Below are positions 1 to 11,703 of a stretch of DNA of 64,000 nt, in pieces. Source of the stretch: Astrocystis sublimbata (Eukaryota; Ascomycota; Sordariomycetes; Xylariales; Xylariaceae). The stretch covers positions 248,001 through 312,000 of the forward strand of contig JAJNNY010000032.1 in NCBI GenBank assembly GCA_022453515.1, given 5' to 3'. The translations under genes were made by a program, and so were the position numbers. The notes below the pieces were generated by a model. That model did not search any database. It was not told where the DNA came from and was given only the letters and a program-made list of their open reading frames with translations. The stretch's first letter is position 1, and every line of letters starts with the position of its first letter.

Positions 1-371
1 TCATTACCAAATTGGCGTGCAAGGAGAAGCAGTTCATTGTATTTCTCTCTGGGCACTGGAACAATTGTCTCATCAATGCCAGTGTGTGTGATTGCACCCC
101 GGCCATCATTCATCTAGTAACATCTCATTTGGTCAGAGCGTACGGATATGGATAATGTGTACTCAAAATGCATTGCAAACGCACAGGATTAGCCCTAGCA
201 GCAATAACAAGTCAGGTATGTGTTCTGATAAGAGGTGGTTTGATATTGGAATCGAACAGATGTATTAAACCGTAACGGGAAGCGCAGATGGAGGTGCAAG
301 CCTTACCTTCGCAGGAGGGTTTCGAAATAGGCCCGGTCAATGGTGACGGGTTCCGTAATTGAAGGCGCCAT
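1..371 (-). CDS. 5' part of an unidentified protein gene (runs off the left edge)
   Basis: A minus-strand start at 371 opens a short exon (371-307) reading MAPSITEPVTIDRAYFETLL, ending at a good GTAAGG donor in phase 2. A second coding stretch (113-1) contains VPVPREKYNELLLLARQF and begins after a TACTAG acceptor in phase 0. The phases only agree if a 10-nt micro-exon (194-185) lies between them, giving introns 306-195 and 184-114; both have plausible branch sites (CTGAC) and acceptors. The two coding parts share a pattern, (D/E)xxYxxLLxxA/R, suggesting a repeated helical segment. I do not recognise the family. The start and first exon are fairly convincing; the micro-exon is inference. The rest of the gene lies outside the window, so function cannot be stated. 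Confidence 0.45.
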
Positions 372-3238
372 GACGGGCCAAGAGAATGTCTTGTCCTCTA
401 TACCCTCGAGGAGTATGTGCAGAGGGACAGGGACAAGGTGAGGTAAAATGGACGGCGAGAACGAGAGATGTGATATATCATGGGGGTGGGTCGCCCTTTT
501 TAGGTACTGTTGGTGCTATCCTGGCATGTCTGGGCGATTAGGGGACTGGATGTGACATGGATGTCTGATGCGCAGTGCACATTGCACAGTGGTGATGGTG
601 CAGCAGTGGCAGGTGCAAGGTGCAAGGTGCACGGACCTTTGCCCCCAAGGGATGCGCTACAGACCGATGTGCAGATTGTGCCTTCCTTAATTATTTCAGT
701 ACTTAAGTACCTACGAATTCGGCAGGCAAATGAAAAGACCTCAGGGTTCTAACATGCATTTTTGGAAAGTACGATACCTAGGTATCATATGAGGTAGGAA
801 TGATATCACCGGGGTAGCTCGGCTTCATTGGAGGATTCACCTGCAGTGGTACAAACACACATAAGCATATCCAAAAATTTACTTTTTTCAAGGTTTTCTT
901 GGGTATCTCCTACCTAGGTATGCTATGATGTAGACGGCGGTCAACTCCATAAAAGTGTGGATGTGCTTGGAACCTTCGAGATTGATTTTTGGAATACAGT
1001 AGCAACTGAAGTCTCCTCCATTTTTGATGGTAACCTGGTGCATCATACGGCGTATCGCTGCATCTCATGGCTGTACGCAGTGTTTCATGAGGGCACCAAT
1101 CCATTACTACTTTACTCTAAAACACTGGATATAGAATGCGTAATGGTTCCTTACCCCAGCTTGAGCAATCGCAACCCCATACCTCAAGTAAGTGCCGTTC
1201 CCTACCTACTAGTGACCTGACTAGGTTGAATTGCTCCGACAGATCTGCCAAGACTAACTAAAATTAGATATCTCAAACCACCGACTATAATGTTATATTT
1301 ACCTATCATTCAGATAAAAGCCACATTGCGCTACCTGGAGTAACATTGAAGTGGTTTCGAAACTCCCTGTCTACTACCAAAGATGAAAAGGTATGTCGAA
1401 TCAATCTCTAATCGCCACTCGACGTGGAGACAGCCTCTGTGTTCTTCGGTCTTCAGATGGGGGGCCATCCCTCGGATGACGGGAGCAGAACAGCTACTGG
1501 CGGTTTAGAAAAGAACGACGTGCGCGCGCTTCAGGTTGACCAGCGCCACTGGTTTGCATAAGCAAGACACGCAGCATGTCGACATGCAATAGTCCCATGA
1601 TCAAACCAACCATACCATACCGGCGGGTCATTCCAAAAGAAATGGGAGCAAATCAGGCGGCCAGTTGATTAATAGCCTGGTGTTATTATATGCTGCACTC
1701 TTGTTCGTCTCGATCTTGCGAGTAGTAGGTGGTGGGTGACGAATGGTCAAATCATCATCTCGTCGAATTTGGCTTATGCCGGATCGTCACTTTCCCATTC
1801 GAGGTCGACATCAATTCGCGCACACTGACGTGGCGTTAATGTTTTAGTTTTTTCGGCGTCTGAAACTTGCCTTCGCCCTGTGACGCGGCCTCGCAGTCCA
1901 CGTGAGTGGTCGTTAAACTGTTGCACCCAAAAAGCCCCCACGTAGAGTCCAATCAGACTGTTTTCTAGCAAGATAATGGCTGCCAACCTCGCCAACTATT
2001 CGACTGCAAGCCTCGAAAGCCATCAAAAGTGATAGCGTACTAGGCGTAGCCTATGATAATGCTTCCTTGATCGTGTTTGAATTTCATTGTTGTTGGAGTC
2101 GCCGAGGTCACGAGTTGCTCATTGTCATTCAACGAAGATTTATACTCGGTAGTAGTAGTCGCTTGTTTATCGCCGTTTCAAGTAATAGTTGGGCGCTTCC
2201 TCCAGCTGAACATAGGGTATACAGTGGCGCGACTTGTAGGTGCCTACCGAATGTCTCGGTAACAGTGTCGTACATGCGCACAAGGCATAAGGTATACACA
2301 CACCAGGCACAATGGATAATTGGCCTGGCTGTTGTTGAGAATATTGCGCAATAGGGAGATAAATCTATCGTCCTGGAGATATAGGCAATATTCATCGTTT
2401 GAGATTTTATGAAAACACGTACAGGTAAGGAAGCTCTGTATTTAGGCGCCTGCAGGCTGAGGTGAGCGAAGGCATTCAAACTTTGTTTACAGGTAGGTAG
2501 GTGGGTCTCGGCCAGAACAGGATCCTGCAGCTGATTCAGTCATCGGAACCTCGTAGGTGTACCGAGACAGTTTGCGCACCTGAAAACATGTGAGATCGCG
2601 AGTCTGATTCACCTTGATACGTTTTGTATCCGAAAACATACTATGTTCCACGATCACAAAAACAAGGTTACCTAACGGTACGACCCATGCGGGAGGCACG
2701 GTAGCACTTTGATATTAAGGTTGAACGGGAGCCTCCTTGGTGGGCATAGCCGAAGACTTACAAGGTGCTTTGAAATGGATGGTATTGGCTGGTGCTTTAC
2801 CATATATGCACCCGTCAGTCCCGTTCCCGCAACTCTATCCGTAGCAATAGTTGAATTGAACTTCAACTCCGGCTACGTATTCTGGTGAAGTGTGTAAATT
2901 GTTCAAAATGTGGCCACGATGCATGCTGGCATGTCATGTCGCCTTGCCTTGTTTTTCTGCGCGTGGACAATCTTCATTTCCGCTGCCAGGCATGCCATAT
3001 AATGCCAGGCTCAGATCACTGACTGCTCGAGTAAGTACCCAAGTACCTCACGAGTTAGAGCCAGGCCTCAGCCACCACAGCGGGTCTCCATGACAAGGGT
3101 GAAGCACGCCGCCAAACCGCTTCTGGGCATCGTTCTATGCACTCGGGACCAAATCCTCGTGTTGACCCGGCCAGAATACCAAGAAGGCCCATGCCCATGC
3201 CAGACCACTCGGATCTTGGCTGTTGCTCTTCCCGCTGG
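372..3238. other. Intergenic region, no convincing gene
   Basis: About 2.9 kb between the divergent left-edge gene and the DUF7137-like gene. All open frames are short and show no recognisable domain. Visible structure is limited to a purine/CA-rich block with a repeated GGTGCAAGGTGC unit near 609-632, two exact TACCTAGGTA palindromes at 776-785 and 911-920, and a TAGGTAGGTAGG run near 2491-2502. Confidence 0.6.
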
Positions 3239-3722
3239 CGTCCGCTACCTACCTCACTCACACGTCTGTCTTTCCACCCTTCCACCACCAACATCACCTT
3301 CACCCCCCGAATACATCGATGAACTGATGATACTCGACATCTTTCATCGCCCCTCGTAGTTGTTTCATTCGCTATTTGTTCTATCCCTCGCTTCAGAGAA
3401 CATCTGCGTCGCTCGCTCATCCCATCTACACGTGTCTCGCCCCGTTTGTTGGCGACGTCTCGACTTTCGTTCTAATCCTGATTTGGTGATTTGTTTTTCC
3501 ACCACATCCCTCGCGAAAAGGGGCCAGACCAGCGCCAACAACAATAACAACAACAACCACAACCGACGACTCTCGCATTACCGCTAGCTCGCATCATAAT
3601 ACAAACACTCGGGTCGAGCGACTATCGGCTCTTTGTCGAACAATTTCTGGGATCGACCGTCTCCCACCTCTCCCAGGCCAAACAAACATCGGTGTTATCC
3701 ACATTCCACCTAAGACATCAAA
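3239..3722 (+). promoter_or_regulatory. Pyrimidine-rich leader/promoter of the DUF7137-like gene
   Basis: The 480 bases before the start at 3723 are strikingly C/T-rich on the plus strand (CCACCACC, CTCACTCACA and CTTTCCACCC-type runs) and then become CAACAA-rich just before the start codon. This composition is typical of fungal core promoters and 5' leaders. Promoter function is inferred from position and composition; no TATA box stands out. Confidence 0.45.
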
Positions 3723-4634
3723 ATGAGGAGCCCTCAGCAAGTCTTAACCATCGCCTTGGCTTTGACGCCTATGGCAGCAGCATGGTCTCAGTGGCTTCCG
3801 AACATAGACTCTCTGGTGGTGCGACAGGACGATGGGACCAAAAGTGAGTTTATTGAACAGGCCTGAATATCATACCTTCTACCTCGACGTTATGCTAACA
3901 TCTACATAGCTCAAGACCAACCCACAAAAACACCATCACCAAAGTCCTCGCTATCCGACGATAGCCCCGAGGAGACCGGCACCGCCAAGCCCACACAAAC
4001 CGGCAAGGACGACGACGAGAACAAGGTGACAGTAACCAACACGAAAGACGGCAAAACCACCAAGACAAGCGAGCCGAAGCACAAGACCTTCAACCCGCTG
4101 GATCCGGCGGGCGGCGTGAACATGATCGATCCCCCGACCACGGCCGGCCTGACGCTCTACCGCATCGACAACACGGACCCCATCACGTGGAAGTGGAACT
4201 ACACATCCCTGCAAGGCAAGCCGTCGGCCGTCGACGTGCTGATATCGTGCTCCAAGGCCACGGCGACGTGGACGCTGACGCAGAACATGACCTTCGCGCC
4301 CACCGCCACCTTCACCTGGGACTCGAACAAGTTCCAGAACGAGCAGATCGGCAACCAGCTCCCCGTCGAGAAGTACACGCTGCTCATACACGACTCCGAG
4401 GGCGGCATCACCGACACCCCCGACCCGGGATACCTCGCCCCCTTCGCCGGCTTCCAGTTCGGCCTGTACACCGCCAAGCCCTACGAGAACCTCAACAAGT
4501 GGAACTGCATCACCTGCAGCGGAGCGGCCGGGGGTCCTCTCGACGGCCAGGTCCTCGCCTTCGCTTTCTCCATGACGCTGGTGACTATGTTCAGCTTCAC
4601 GTGGTACGTGACGGGCATCGCAGGGCTGGTATAA
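3723..4634 (+). CDS. DUF7137-like secreted/membrane-anchored protein
   Basis: Two exons, 3723-3843 and 3910-4634, joined across a 66-nt intron (GTGAGT donor, CATAG acceptor, phase 1), giving about 281 residues. The N-terminus is a clear signal peptide (ALALTPMAAA core). A Thr/Ser/Lys/Asp-rich low-complexity stretch (about residues 40-105) follows, then a compact globular part with NDTDPITWKW-like and WNCITCSG motifs (two Cys). A C-terminal hydrophobic segment (LAFAFSMTLVTMFSF) ends the protein and could be a membrane anchor or a GPI-attachment signal. The architecture matches the fungal DUF7137 family as I recall it; the molecular role of that family is unknown. It probably sits at the plasma membrane or cell wall. 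The start follows CATCAAA and is the only ATG upstream of the signal peptide. Its minus-strand neighbour downstream is convergent. Confidence 0.8.
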
Positions 4635-5307
4635 ACAAACTGCATTCCTCTGCATACTCTATTTTTCCCCCCAGATCAAGGGAACAGGGAGTCAGTCATG
4701 GGACGACACCTTGCATCGTTATTATCACACAGGTGGTAATGCGCAAAATACCTAATAATAGTCATTTATCGGCCGGTTTGGACAAATCTATAAGGGGAAA
4801 AGGACCTAGGCGTTTCGCAATCTGCTTGTTTGGCTATCATTTATTTATTGCATTTGCGCATTTTTAAACTGCATGCATGTAGTTCTCTGTATACAGTCGA
4901 TCCTTCACGGCATACCTATGCCACATATATATAGAATTTAACGGGAACCATAGGAAGTGGCCGTGGGAGGAGAATCTTGTCGGGTGATTTGGGAGTCGCA
5001 TCCCGGGGAGAAGAAGGGGAGTTGTTGTTGAACAAGGCCCTGCAGTATGGCGATATTGACCTTGACGAGATTATCGATTATAGCTCCTAATGACAACAAC
5101 CTACGCTTCAAAACATGGCTGTGTCGGAATATTATCGTGACATGTGTGAATGTCGGAGGTGCTAGAGGAAAGCGGCTTCAACCTCAAAAGTAGTGACACA
5201 TCTCTCAAGTCTTAATAGAGACCATGTTCATCCATCCTTTGACATCGTTTGACGAATTTATCATGTGCTTGCTTGCTTGCTTGCACACGAAACCCAAGAT
5301 TAGATAA
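4635..5307. other. Convergent intergenic region (3' ends)
   Basis: Space between the 3' ends of the DUF7137-like gene and the kinase gene. It holds AT-rich 3'-UTR-like sequence (TTATTTATTG near 4849), and a short (GCTT) tandem run at about 5266-5283. No coding potential seen. Confidence 0.6.
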
Positions 5308-6756
5308 TCATACCATCCGCAACGCAAACCCACCACCCCTCTCCTCCTTCTCCCGCCCAGCGAATATGCCACTGAAATCGACGGCGCCCAGAGCGGCGGC
5401 CTTGCCCCTGCCCGGCGCATTGGGCGTGTCGTGCCGCCTCTTGCGCTCCTGGCCGGCCTTGCTGGGGAACGTGGGGAACATGGCCTCGTGCTTGGGCTTG
5501 GGGTCCTGGCGGAAGTACTCGTGCTGCAGCATCTCCCTCGCCGTCGGGCGTGCCTCGGGGTTCAGCGCCAGAAGGCCCGACATCAACGACGCGCCGGCGG
5601 TGGTGAGCAGCGGGAACTTGGCTCTGATGACGGAGCCCACGGCGTTTTTGTTGTTATTAGCAGAAGGCAAGCGCAGGGAGCGCGCGTTGGGCAGGCGTCG
5701 GAAGCCCGGCCATGTTTCGTCGGTGGGGATGCCGCAGAGCTCGAAGATGCGCGTGAGGGTGTCGACTTCGTTCTTGCCCGGCAGCAGCGGCTCGCGCGTG
5801 AGGATCTCGCCCATGACGCAGCCGACGCTCCACACGTCGACGGCGCTGCCGTACGTCTTGGTGCCGAGCAGGAGCTCGGGCGCGCGGTACCAGAGGGTGA
5901 CGACGAGGGCCGTCAGGTTGGCGGGCGCGGGCTCGCCGACGTAGCGCGCCATGCCGAAGTCGGCGATCTTGAGCTGGCCCCGGTTGTTGAGGAGCAGGTT
6001 CGAGGTCTTGAGGTCGCGGTGCAGGATCCAGTGGTCGTGCAGGTAGGCCACGCCGCTCGCAAGCTGCAGGAGGAGCGTCTTGACCTCGGACGCCAGGAAG
6101 GGCTCGGGCATGTCCTCGAGGATGCTCTTAAGATCGTGCTCGACGAACTCGAGCACCAGGAAGACGTTTTCGATGCGCCGCGGCGCCGCCGTCGTGTTTC
6201 TGTCGTCGTCGGCGTCGTCGTCGCCCACGACCACCTCCTGCAGCCGCACGATGTTCTTGTGCACGCAGTCTTTGAGGATCTGGATCTCGCGCAGCCCCGT
6301 CTCGGGCAGCCCGACGGCGCCGGCCTCGGCCGTGTCGAGCTTCAGCCGCTTCAGCGCGACGACTCTGCCGGACCGTAGCTCCTTCGCCCGCGACACCCAG
6401 CCGTAGGCGCCCTCCTCGATGTCGTTGAGCTTGTCGAAGTTCTCGACGCTGCGCGAGGGCGTGCAGGCGTCGGCCTCGAAGCGCAGGAGCTTGGCGCTGT
6501 CATCTTCGCCTCGCTCGGGGGTGACTTTCCGTCGTTTCGCGGGTGGGCGGTCGCCTTCTATCTCTCCTTGTGTCGTTGTCTGTATTTGTGCTTCGTCGGC
6601 GGCGGCGGCGGCGCGTTGCCGCTCTTGCTCTGCTATGGCTGCTGCTTTGGCGGCCTTCTCGGCCTTCAGCCGCTTCTTCTCGTCCTTCTGCTTCTTGAGC
6701 TTGGCGTCCAGCGCGGCGTCCTCCTCGGTGTTGGCCCAGCGCGAACTGCTTGCCAT
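5308..6756 (-). CDS. Cyclin-dependent kinase of the Cdk11/PITSLRE type
   Basis: Single exon, 482 residues. A charged N-terminal helix (Lys/Glu/Ala-rich, residues about 12-60, probably coiled coil) precedes a complete Ser/Thr kinase domain (about 107-430). Visible elements are the glycine loop EEGAYGWV, catalytic Lys in VALKRLKL, the CDK signature helix PETGLREI (PITSLRE in animal Cdk11), HRDLKTSNLL, the DFG motif in IADFGMARYVG, an activation segment with Thr in ALVVTLWYRAPELLLG, and the CDK insert region. Cdk11 kinases bind L-type cyclins and act in transcription and pre-mRNA splicing (family knowledge). The region between the HRD and DFG motifs is intact, so the enzyme should be active. The Ala/Gln-rich tail may be disordered. 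Orthology to Cdk11 rather than Cdk10 rests on the LREI context and is probable, not proven. Confidence 0.88.
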   Translation of the reverse strand: MASSSRWANTEEDAALDAKLKKQKDEKKRLKAEKAAKAAAIAEQERQRAAAAADEAQIQTTTQGEIEGDRPPAKRRKVTPERGEDDSAKLLRFEADACTPSRSVENFDKLNDIEEGAYGWVSRAKELRSGRVVALKRLKLDTAEAGAVGLPETGLREIQILKDCVHKNIVRLQEVVVGDDDADDDRNTTAAPRRIENVFLVLEFVEHDLKSILEDMPEPFLASEVKTLLLQLASGVAYLHDHWILHRDLKTSNLLLNNRGQLKIADFGMARYVGEPAPANLTALVVTLWYRAPELLLGTKTYGSAVDVWSVGCVMGEILTREPLLPGKNEVDTLTRIFELCGIPTDETWPGFRRLPNARSLRLPSANNNKNAVGSVIRAKFPLLTTAGASLMSGLLALNPEARPTAREMLQHEYFRQDPKPKHEAMFPTFPSKAGQERKRRHDTPNAPGRGKAAALGAVDFSGIFAGREKEERGGGFALRMV

Positions 6757-7387
6757 GGTTGTTACCGTGGGCCCGTTGGGCCGTGACGTGGTTGCGGGTG
6801 GAAGGGTAGGTACTCAGTAGGTTGTCGGGTTGTCGAGGTTCCAAGGTGTGCTTATCGCGCAATCATGTCAGGTCATCGGCCGGGGTGGGCTGGTATGATG
6901 GTCAGCTTCCGGGGAAGGGTTGCCGACGCTCGGGTCGCAGGAATCGTACGAGGGGCCCGTCTCCTGCAGGAACCTCGAATAAGACGCGGGAATTAATGAG
7001 AGGGAGGTTATTTGTTATTGTTGTGATACGATTGAACGACAGCCTGCCTGGCGCTGGTTGGCCAAAGTAGGTATTAATATTAAATGTTTGCCCTTCAGGA
7101 GGGAGCTGTTGTTGTACAAGACTTGAAGCAATAAAATAATTAACAGCTGTCGGCGAATAATAATTGGGTCTAAGCCGCCGCTATATTTGGAGGCTTTAAG
7201 CTCCCGTCTCCCGGCTCGCCCGTCCCTTACTCGGCAACAAGCCAGCCAGCAGCTCGTACTTATGTCAAGCTTCTTGCAACCACAACTACAACCACATCTA
7301 CTTGCTATTCACAAAATCATATTCACAATCATGACGCGAGGATAGTCGCTCAGTTCCGTTTTTTCAGTCAATTATATTTGGCCTGAC
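6757..7387. promoter_or_regulatory. Divergent promoter region of kinase and NDUFAF7 genes
   Basis: About 630 bp separate the two divergent start codons. The half nearest NDUFAF7 is AT-rich (ATTAATATTAAATG near 7073, AATAAAATAATTAAC near 7131) and carries a TATATTTGG box at about 7183, followed by a CAACCACAACTACAACC leader typical of fungal 5' UTRs. No gene is seen here. Confidence 0.45.
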
Positions 7388-9041
7388 ATGAGGTCGACTC
7401 TTCTCCGCGCAGCTCATGCAGGGCTCAAGTGCACATCCCGGCGGCCGGTACCGCGGGCTCTGAGATGCGCCCACCAGAGCTCCAGGAGCTTTTCACTCAC
7501 AAACGCGAGAAGAGAGGAAGATGAGCGGAAATGGTCGACGCCGCTGGCTAAGCAATTAGCTGATGCTATCAACGTAGAACCCCCTCTCTCATACCGAATA
7601 AGAGAAAAACAAATTACTAAAGCAATAATTTAGATCACCGGCCCCGTACCGCTGGCCAGCTACATGCGCATGTGTCTCACAGCTGATGTCGGCGGATACT
7701 ACACGGGCGCAATCGAGTCCGGCCGCGACCAGTTTGGGCAAAAGGGCGATTTCATCACATCGCCCGAGATATCCCAGGTCTTTGGCGAGCTCATTGGCAT
7801 TTGGTTCGTCGCCGAATGGATGTCCCAGGGGCGTCCCCGGTCAGGCGTCGAGCTCATGGAGGTCGGCCCGGGTCGAGGCACATTGATGGACGACATATTA
7901 CGGGTAAGACCGTGTCAAAATCAAATATATGGCCTCACATTGGTCTAGCATACATAGAAGCTAAATGTGTTTACAGACGATCCGCAACTTCAAAGACATG
8001 GCATCTGCTATCGACAGAGTGTACATGGTCGAAGCGAGCAAGGAGCTGCGCGTGGCGCAGAAGAACCTCCTCTGCGGCCCCGACGCCGACACGCGCGAGT
8101 CCAAGTGCGGCTGGCACAGCACCTGCAAGTACTCGGACCTGCCCATCGTCTGGACGGACTCGATCCGGACAGTACCTCACTCGGCCTCCAAGACCCCTTT
8201 CATCGTGGCGCACGAGTTCTTCGACGCCCTGCCCATCCACGCCTTCCAGGTCGTCTCGGTGCCGCCGAACCAGCAACCCGTGACCACGAGCGGCTCCCCG
8301 CGCTCCGCAAGTTCCAACACCTGCACGCCCACCCGGCAGTGGCGCGAGATGGTCGTCTCGCCCACGCCCGAGGGCACCACGCACGCGGACCTCGGCACGC
8401 CCAAGAGCAGACAGGACGAGCCCGTGCCCGAGTTCCAGCTCACGCTGTCCCCCTCCCAGACGCGGCACGCCATGTACCTGCCCGAGTCGTCCGCGCGGTA
8501 CCGCGCGCTACGCTCCACCGTAGATTCCCTCATCGAGGTGTGCCCGGACGCATCGCTCTACATGTCCGACTTCGCCTCGCGCATCGGCGGGTCCACAAAG
8601 CATCCCAAAGCGACCCCCTCCGGCGCGGCCCTGATCCTCGACTACGGCGCGGCCGACACGATCCCGGTGAACTCGCTGCGCGGCATCAAGGCGCACAAGC
8701 AAGTCAGTCCCTTCGCGGACCCGGGCCGCGTCGACCTCAGCGCCGACGTGGACTTCCTCGCGCTCGTCGAGGCCGCCACGCGCGCCAGCGAAGGCGTCGA
8801 GTGCCACGGCCCCGTCGAGCAGGCCCATTTCCTCGAGAACATGGGCATTGCCCAGCGCGCCGACATGCTGGCGAAAAAAGTCGGAGACGAGGACAAGAAG
8901 AAGGAGATCGAGAAGGCGTGGAAGCGTCTTGTCGATAGGGGCCCGAGCGGCATGGGCAAGGTCTATAAGGCGCTGGCCATCCTGCCTGAGAACGGCGGGA
9001 AGAGACGGCCGGTAGGCTTTGGTGGGGATGTGAGTGCTTAG
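7388..9041 (+). CDS. NDUFAF7-type mitochondrial arginine methyltransferase (MidA homologue)
   Basis: Three exons, 7388-7573, 7634-7903 and 7977-9041, with introns of 60 and 73 nt in phase 0, give about 506 residues. Intron 1 has a TACTAA branch site. The first 35 residues are Arg-rich and lack acids, a mitochondrial presequence. The core shows the family hallmarks: [35 protein letters not shown], and the SAM-binding motif [18 protein letters not shown]; later [15 protein letters not shown] and the ALILDYGA motif. In animals NDUFAF7 dimethylates an arginine of complex I subunit NDUFS2 during assembly, so a role in complex I biogenesis in the matrix is expected. The protein is longer than human NDUFAF7 (441) because of a Ser/Pro/Thr-rich insert around residues 255-305. 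Exon 3 is very GC-rich at third positions. Confidence 0.9.
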
Positions 9042-9593
9042 TTACCGGTCTTGAGGGCTGTATAACTTAGGTATGTTATGAATAAGTGGCCATCCATGTA
9101 CTATTTGTATCATAGTATAGCTTTTTCTCTCTGTTCTTTGCTCTTCATGATCACGGCTCACGATGAAGAGTCGATGTTCAGGAGGGAGAACTACTAGGTT
9201 TAGACTACTAGAGGATGAGCGGCAGAACGGGTCACCAAAAGAAAAGAAATCCATGATCATCGTAACAATAACCAATTCAAAATACATGCAGACGCGATAG
9301 CAGCCAGCTCGTGTGATACGCCGTATGGCATCTCTATATAGTATTTTCCCGCAATTCCCGCCTAAGTGAAATCCTGACATCCGGTCTTGAGTTGGAATGA
9401 CACATTGTTCGTAGAAGGCCGTTATAGACTCGAAAGGAAGTCTTACATCTTCCGTACCACCCAATGCCGGGTACGAAGAGGTTTTGAGTGTGTTAGTACA
9501 TTGAGAAAATGATGATACAACCAAGGTACTCCAAACATTTGATACTACGCAGATTTTCTGCTATTGCGTCATCTGTCTCCCATCTGGGTTTTC
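9042..9593. other. Convergent intergenic region
   Basis: The 3' ends of the NDUFAF7 and LUSTR genes face each other here. The sequence is AT-rich with no supported gene; the longest open frame (minus strand, about 160 codons) lacks any domain and is most likely chance. Confidence 0.6.
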
Positions 9594-11703
9594 TTAGTTC
9601 TTCTTGCTCTTTCCCACAAGTTTTGACCCCTCTCCTTTCTTGACATATTCGTCGGAGTCGTCGGAGTCGTCATCATCATCATCGCTTTCCTCATCACTGT
9701 CATCGTCACTACTAAACTTGTCACCGTCCCCGCCAACAGCGAATATTGTCTCGCCATCAAAGGAATCGCGAGGCGACGCAGCCTTCGCCGGGGCTCTACT
9801 AGTTGTTGCACCCTGCTGCGAGGCCGCATTCGCGCTGGCCAACGGTGTTGATCGCGGTTTCGTGCCAATGATAGACTCTTCGTCCTCGTCAGAATCGTCC
9901 GGATTTCCCACGTCAGCGAACTCAAAGCCGCCGTCTTCGTCTTGGGCGATCTCGTCACTCATGGCGAACCGGCGGTTATTGGCAGTCGGCCGCCATACGT
10001 AGGCCACCCAGGCGACGTCGACGAAGTAGACAATGTTCAGCCAGCCGTCAAGGATGAACCACCGGGACTTCCAGTGGAAGGGAACGTAGTCGGGGTCGGA
10101 CACTAGCGAGAACGAGAACGAGTTGAAGAAAAAGAAGCCGAAGATGACGAGAATGCTGATCAAAATGCACCACCACAATTTTCGGTACATCGCCTCCTTC
10201 ACGGTCTGTTTGCGCTCACGTAGATCCTTCAGCGTAAAGTTGAGCGAGTTGAGCGTCCACACGTAGAAAGCGGTCAAAGTGGCGAACAGAGGGAGCACAA
10301 TGAGAAGGACGTATGGACCTGTTTGAAGTTAGTAACTGCTGTATCTAAGGAAGGATGGGAACCATATATACCGGCACTCTCTGGCGACACCAGCAAGCTG
10401 GGAATGGCGTACACAAGCCCAAAAATGAAGTGAGCAATAGCTAGCCATCGCACATAGATCATGGTCTTGCCCAAAGAAGGCTTGACGACACCATATCCCA
10501 TGCAGACAATGAGCAGCAGGAAGAACGAGAACGAATTTCGGAACGCATTCAGAATGCCGACCAAGATCAGGAGGACCTTAGACCCTACGCTCGAGCCGTT
10601 TCTATTGAGGAAATCTGCAAGGATGAGTGAGTGCAACGCCAGAGAAAGATCTCAAGAACTGCATACCGTAGAATGCCCAAGTCAACAGCATTTCAATGAC
10701 CAGGAAGACGAGAATGGCCGTGATGTAGTTCTGTACAGGCACTGTGGGTAAAAGTCAGCCTGCCTTCTCGGTTCAGGGTATGTGAATTACCTACAGATAT
10801 CATATCTGTGCTGGTAGTATAGGAAAGCCCAGAACCTGATTACGGTCAGTACGGGTCGAAGGTTGCAGGAAGGACGAATTGCCGGTAACATACACGACAA
10901 CGACGGCGTAGAGGATCGTGATGCCGCCGTAGAAGGGGAGTTTCGGTATTTGACTCGCTGGAAGCTCGCCATACGCCTCGCGAAACTCGACAACGCCGTT
11001 GAATTCGCCGCCACTGGGATACGCATATGCGGCCACGCAATAGTAGCCGGTCTTCTTGATGGGGTAGTTGATGGGGGCGGAAGCTTTGATATGGACGGCT
11101 TGGGTCAAGATTGGGTTGTTCGACTTCTCGGTCGCATTCGTGGCCAGGATCCATTGGCCAAGGTTGTCCTTGTCGCACAGATTCGCCTTGACATTCTTGT
11201 CGTCGCAAATAACCTCTTTCTAGAGCGGTTGTCAGCACAGGTCCAAGTGAGGTCGGTGGCTGGGCCGCATACGACAAAAGCTTCTTCATCAGGGTAGACA
11301 CCAATCAGGTCTCGGTCTTTCCACTCAAAGATGACCAGACTGACGACGGGATCTTGGTCGGGCTTGATGGTGTCGTTCGGGAAGACGGTGAGGATGAAGG
11401 GGTCGACGGGGCCACCCCAAGTGGCTTTATTGTACATGCCTATATCGCAATGAGCATCAACGGGCATCGAAGGGCATAGGTCGTAGTAGAAGACCCGTGG
11501 ACAGAGCAGCAAGCATACCGGCGCATTTTTGCATATTCTCGTCGGTTTGGTCCTAGAAACAAGAAGATTGTGTTAGCTAGGTCGAGGCGATATATAAGCA
11601 TGGGATGGCTGGCTGAAGGGCGGCATACCAGCTGGACCTCGAGCGCATGGGTAGTCCATATCGACAAGCCCAGCACTGTCAACGCCGACAGCCAGGACTT
11701 CAT
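9594..11703 (-). CDS. Ptm1-type lung seven-transmembrane (LUSTR/GOST) membrane protein
   Basis: Eight exons: 11703-11629, 11552-11519, 11439-11273, 11219-10894, 10835-10795, 10741-10667, 10614-10372 and 10318-9594. All splice sites are GT-AG and phases agree, giving 561 residues. Exon 2 (34 nt) and exon 5 (41 nt) are very short. The protein has a signal peptide, a luminal domain with the family motif DQTDENMQKCAGMYNKA near the N-terminus, and seven hydrophobic segments: ITILYAVVVVF, AFLYYQH, ITAILVFLVIEMLL, FSFFLLLIVCMGYG, WLAIAHFIFGLVY, VLLIVLPLFATLTAF and CILISILVIFGF. The cytosolic tail is long and very acidic (DDSDEESDDDDDD) and ends KKN. LUSTR/GOST proteins such as yeast Ptm1 and human GPR107/108 live in Golgi and endosomes and are implicated in trafficking (family knowledge). 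Exact function in fungi is unclear. Confidence 0.9.

Noticed and set aside
246..262. TGTTCGATTCC resembling a tRNA B box (minus strand)
   Set aside because: No matching A box, acceptor stem or cloverleaf around it; it lies inside an inferred intron.
5431..6378. 315-codon plus-strand frame opposite the kinase
   Set aside because: Antisense shadow of a complete kinase domain with very GC-rich codons.
9042..9524. 160-codon minus-strand open frame between two convergent genes
   Set aside because: It begins at the stop of the NDUFAF7 gene, covers both 3' UTRs and shows no domain.
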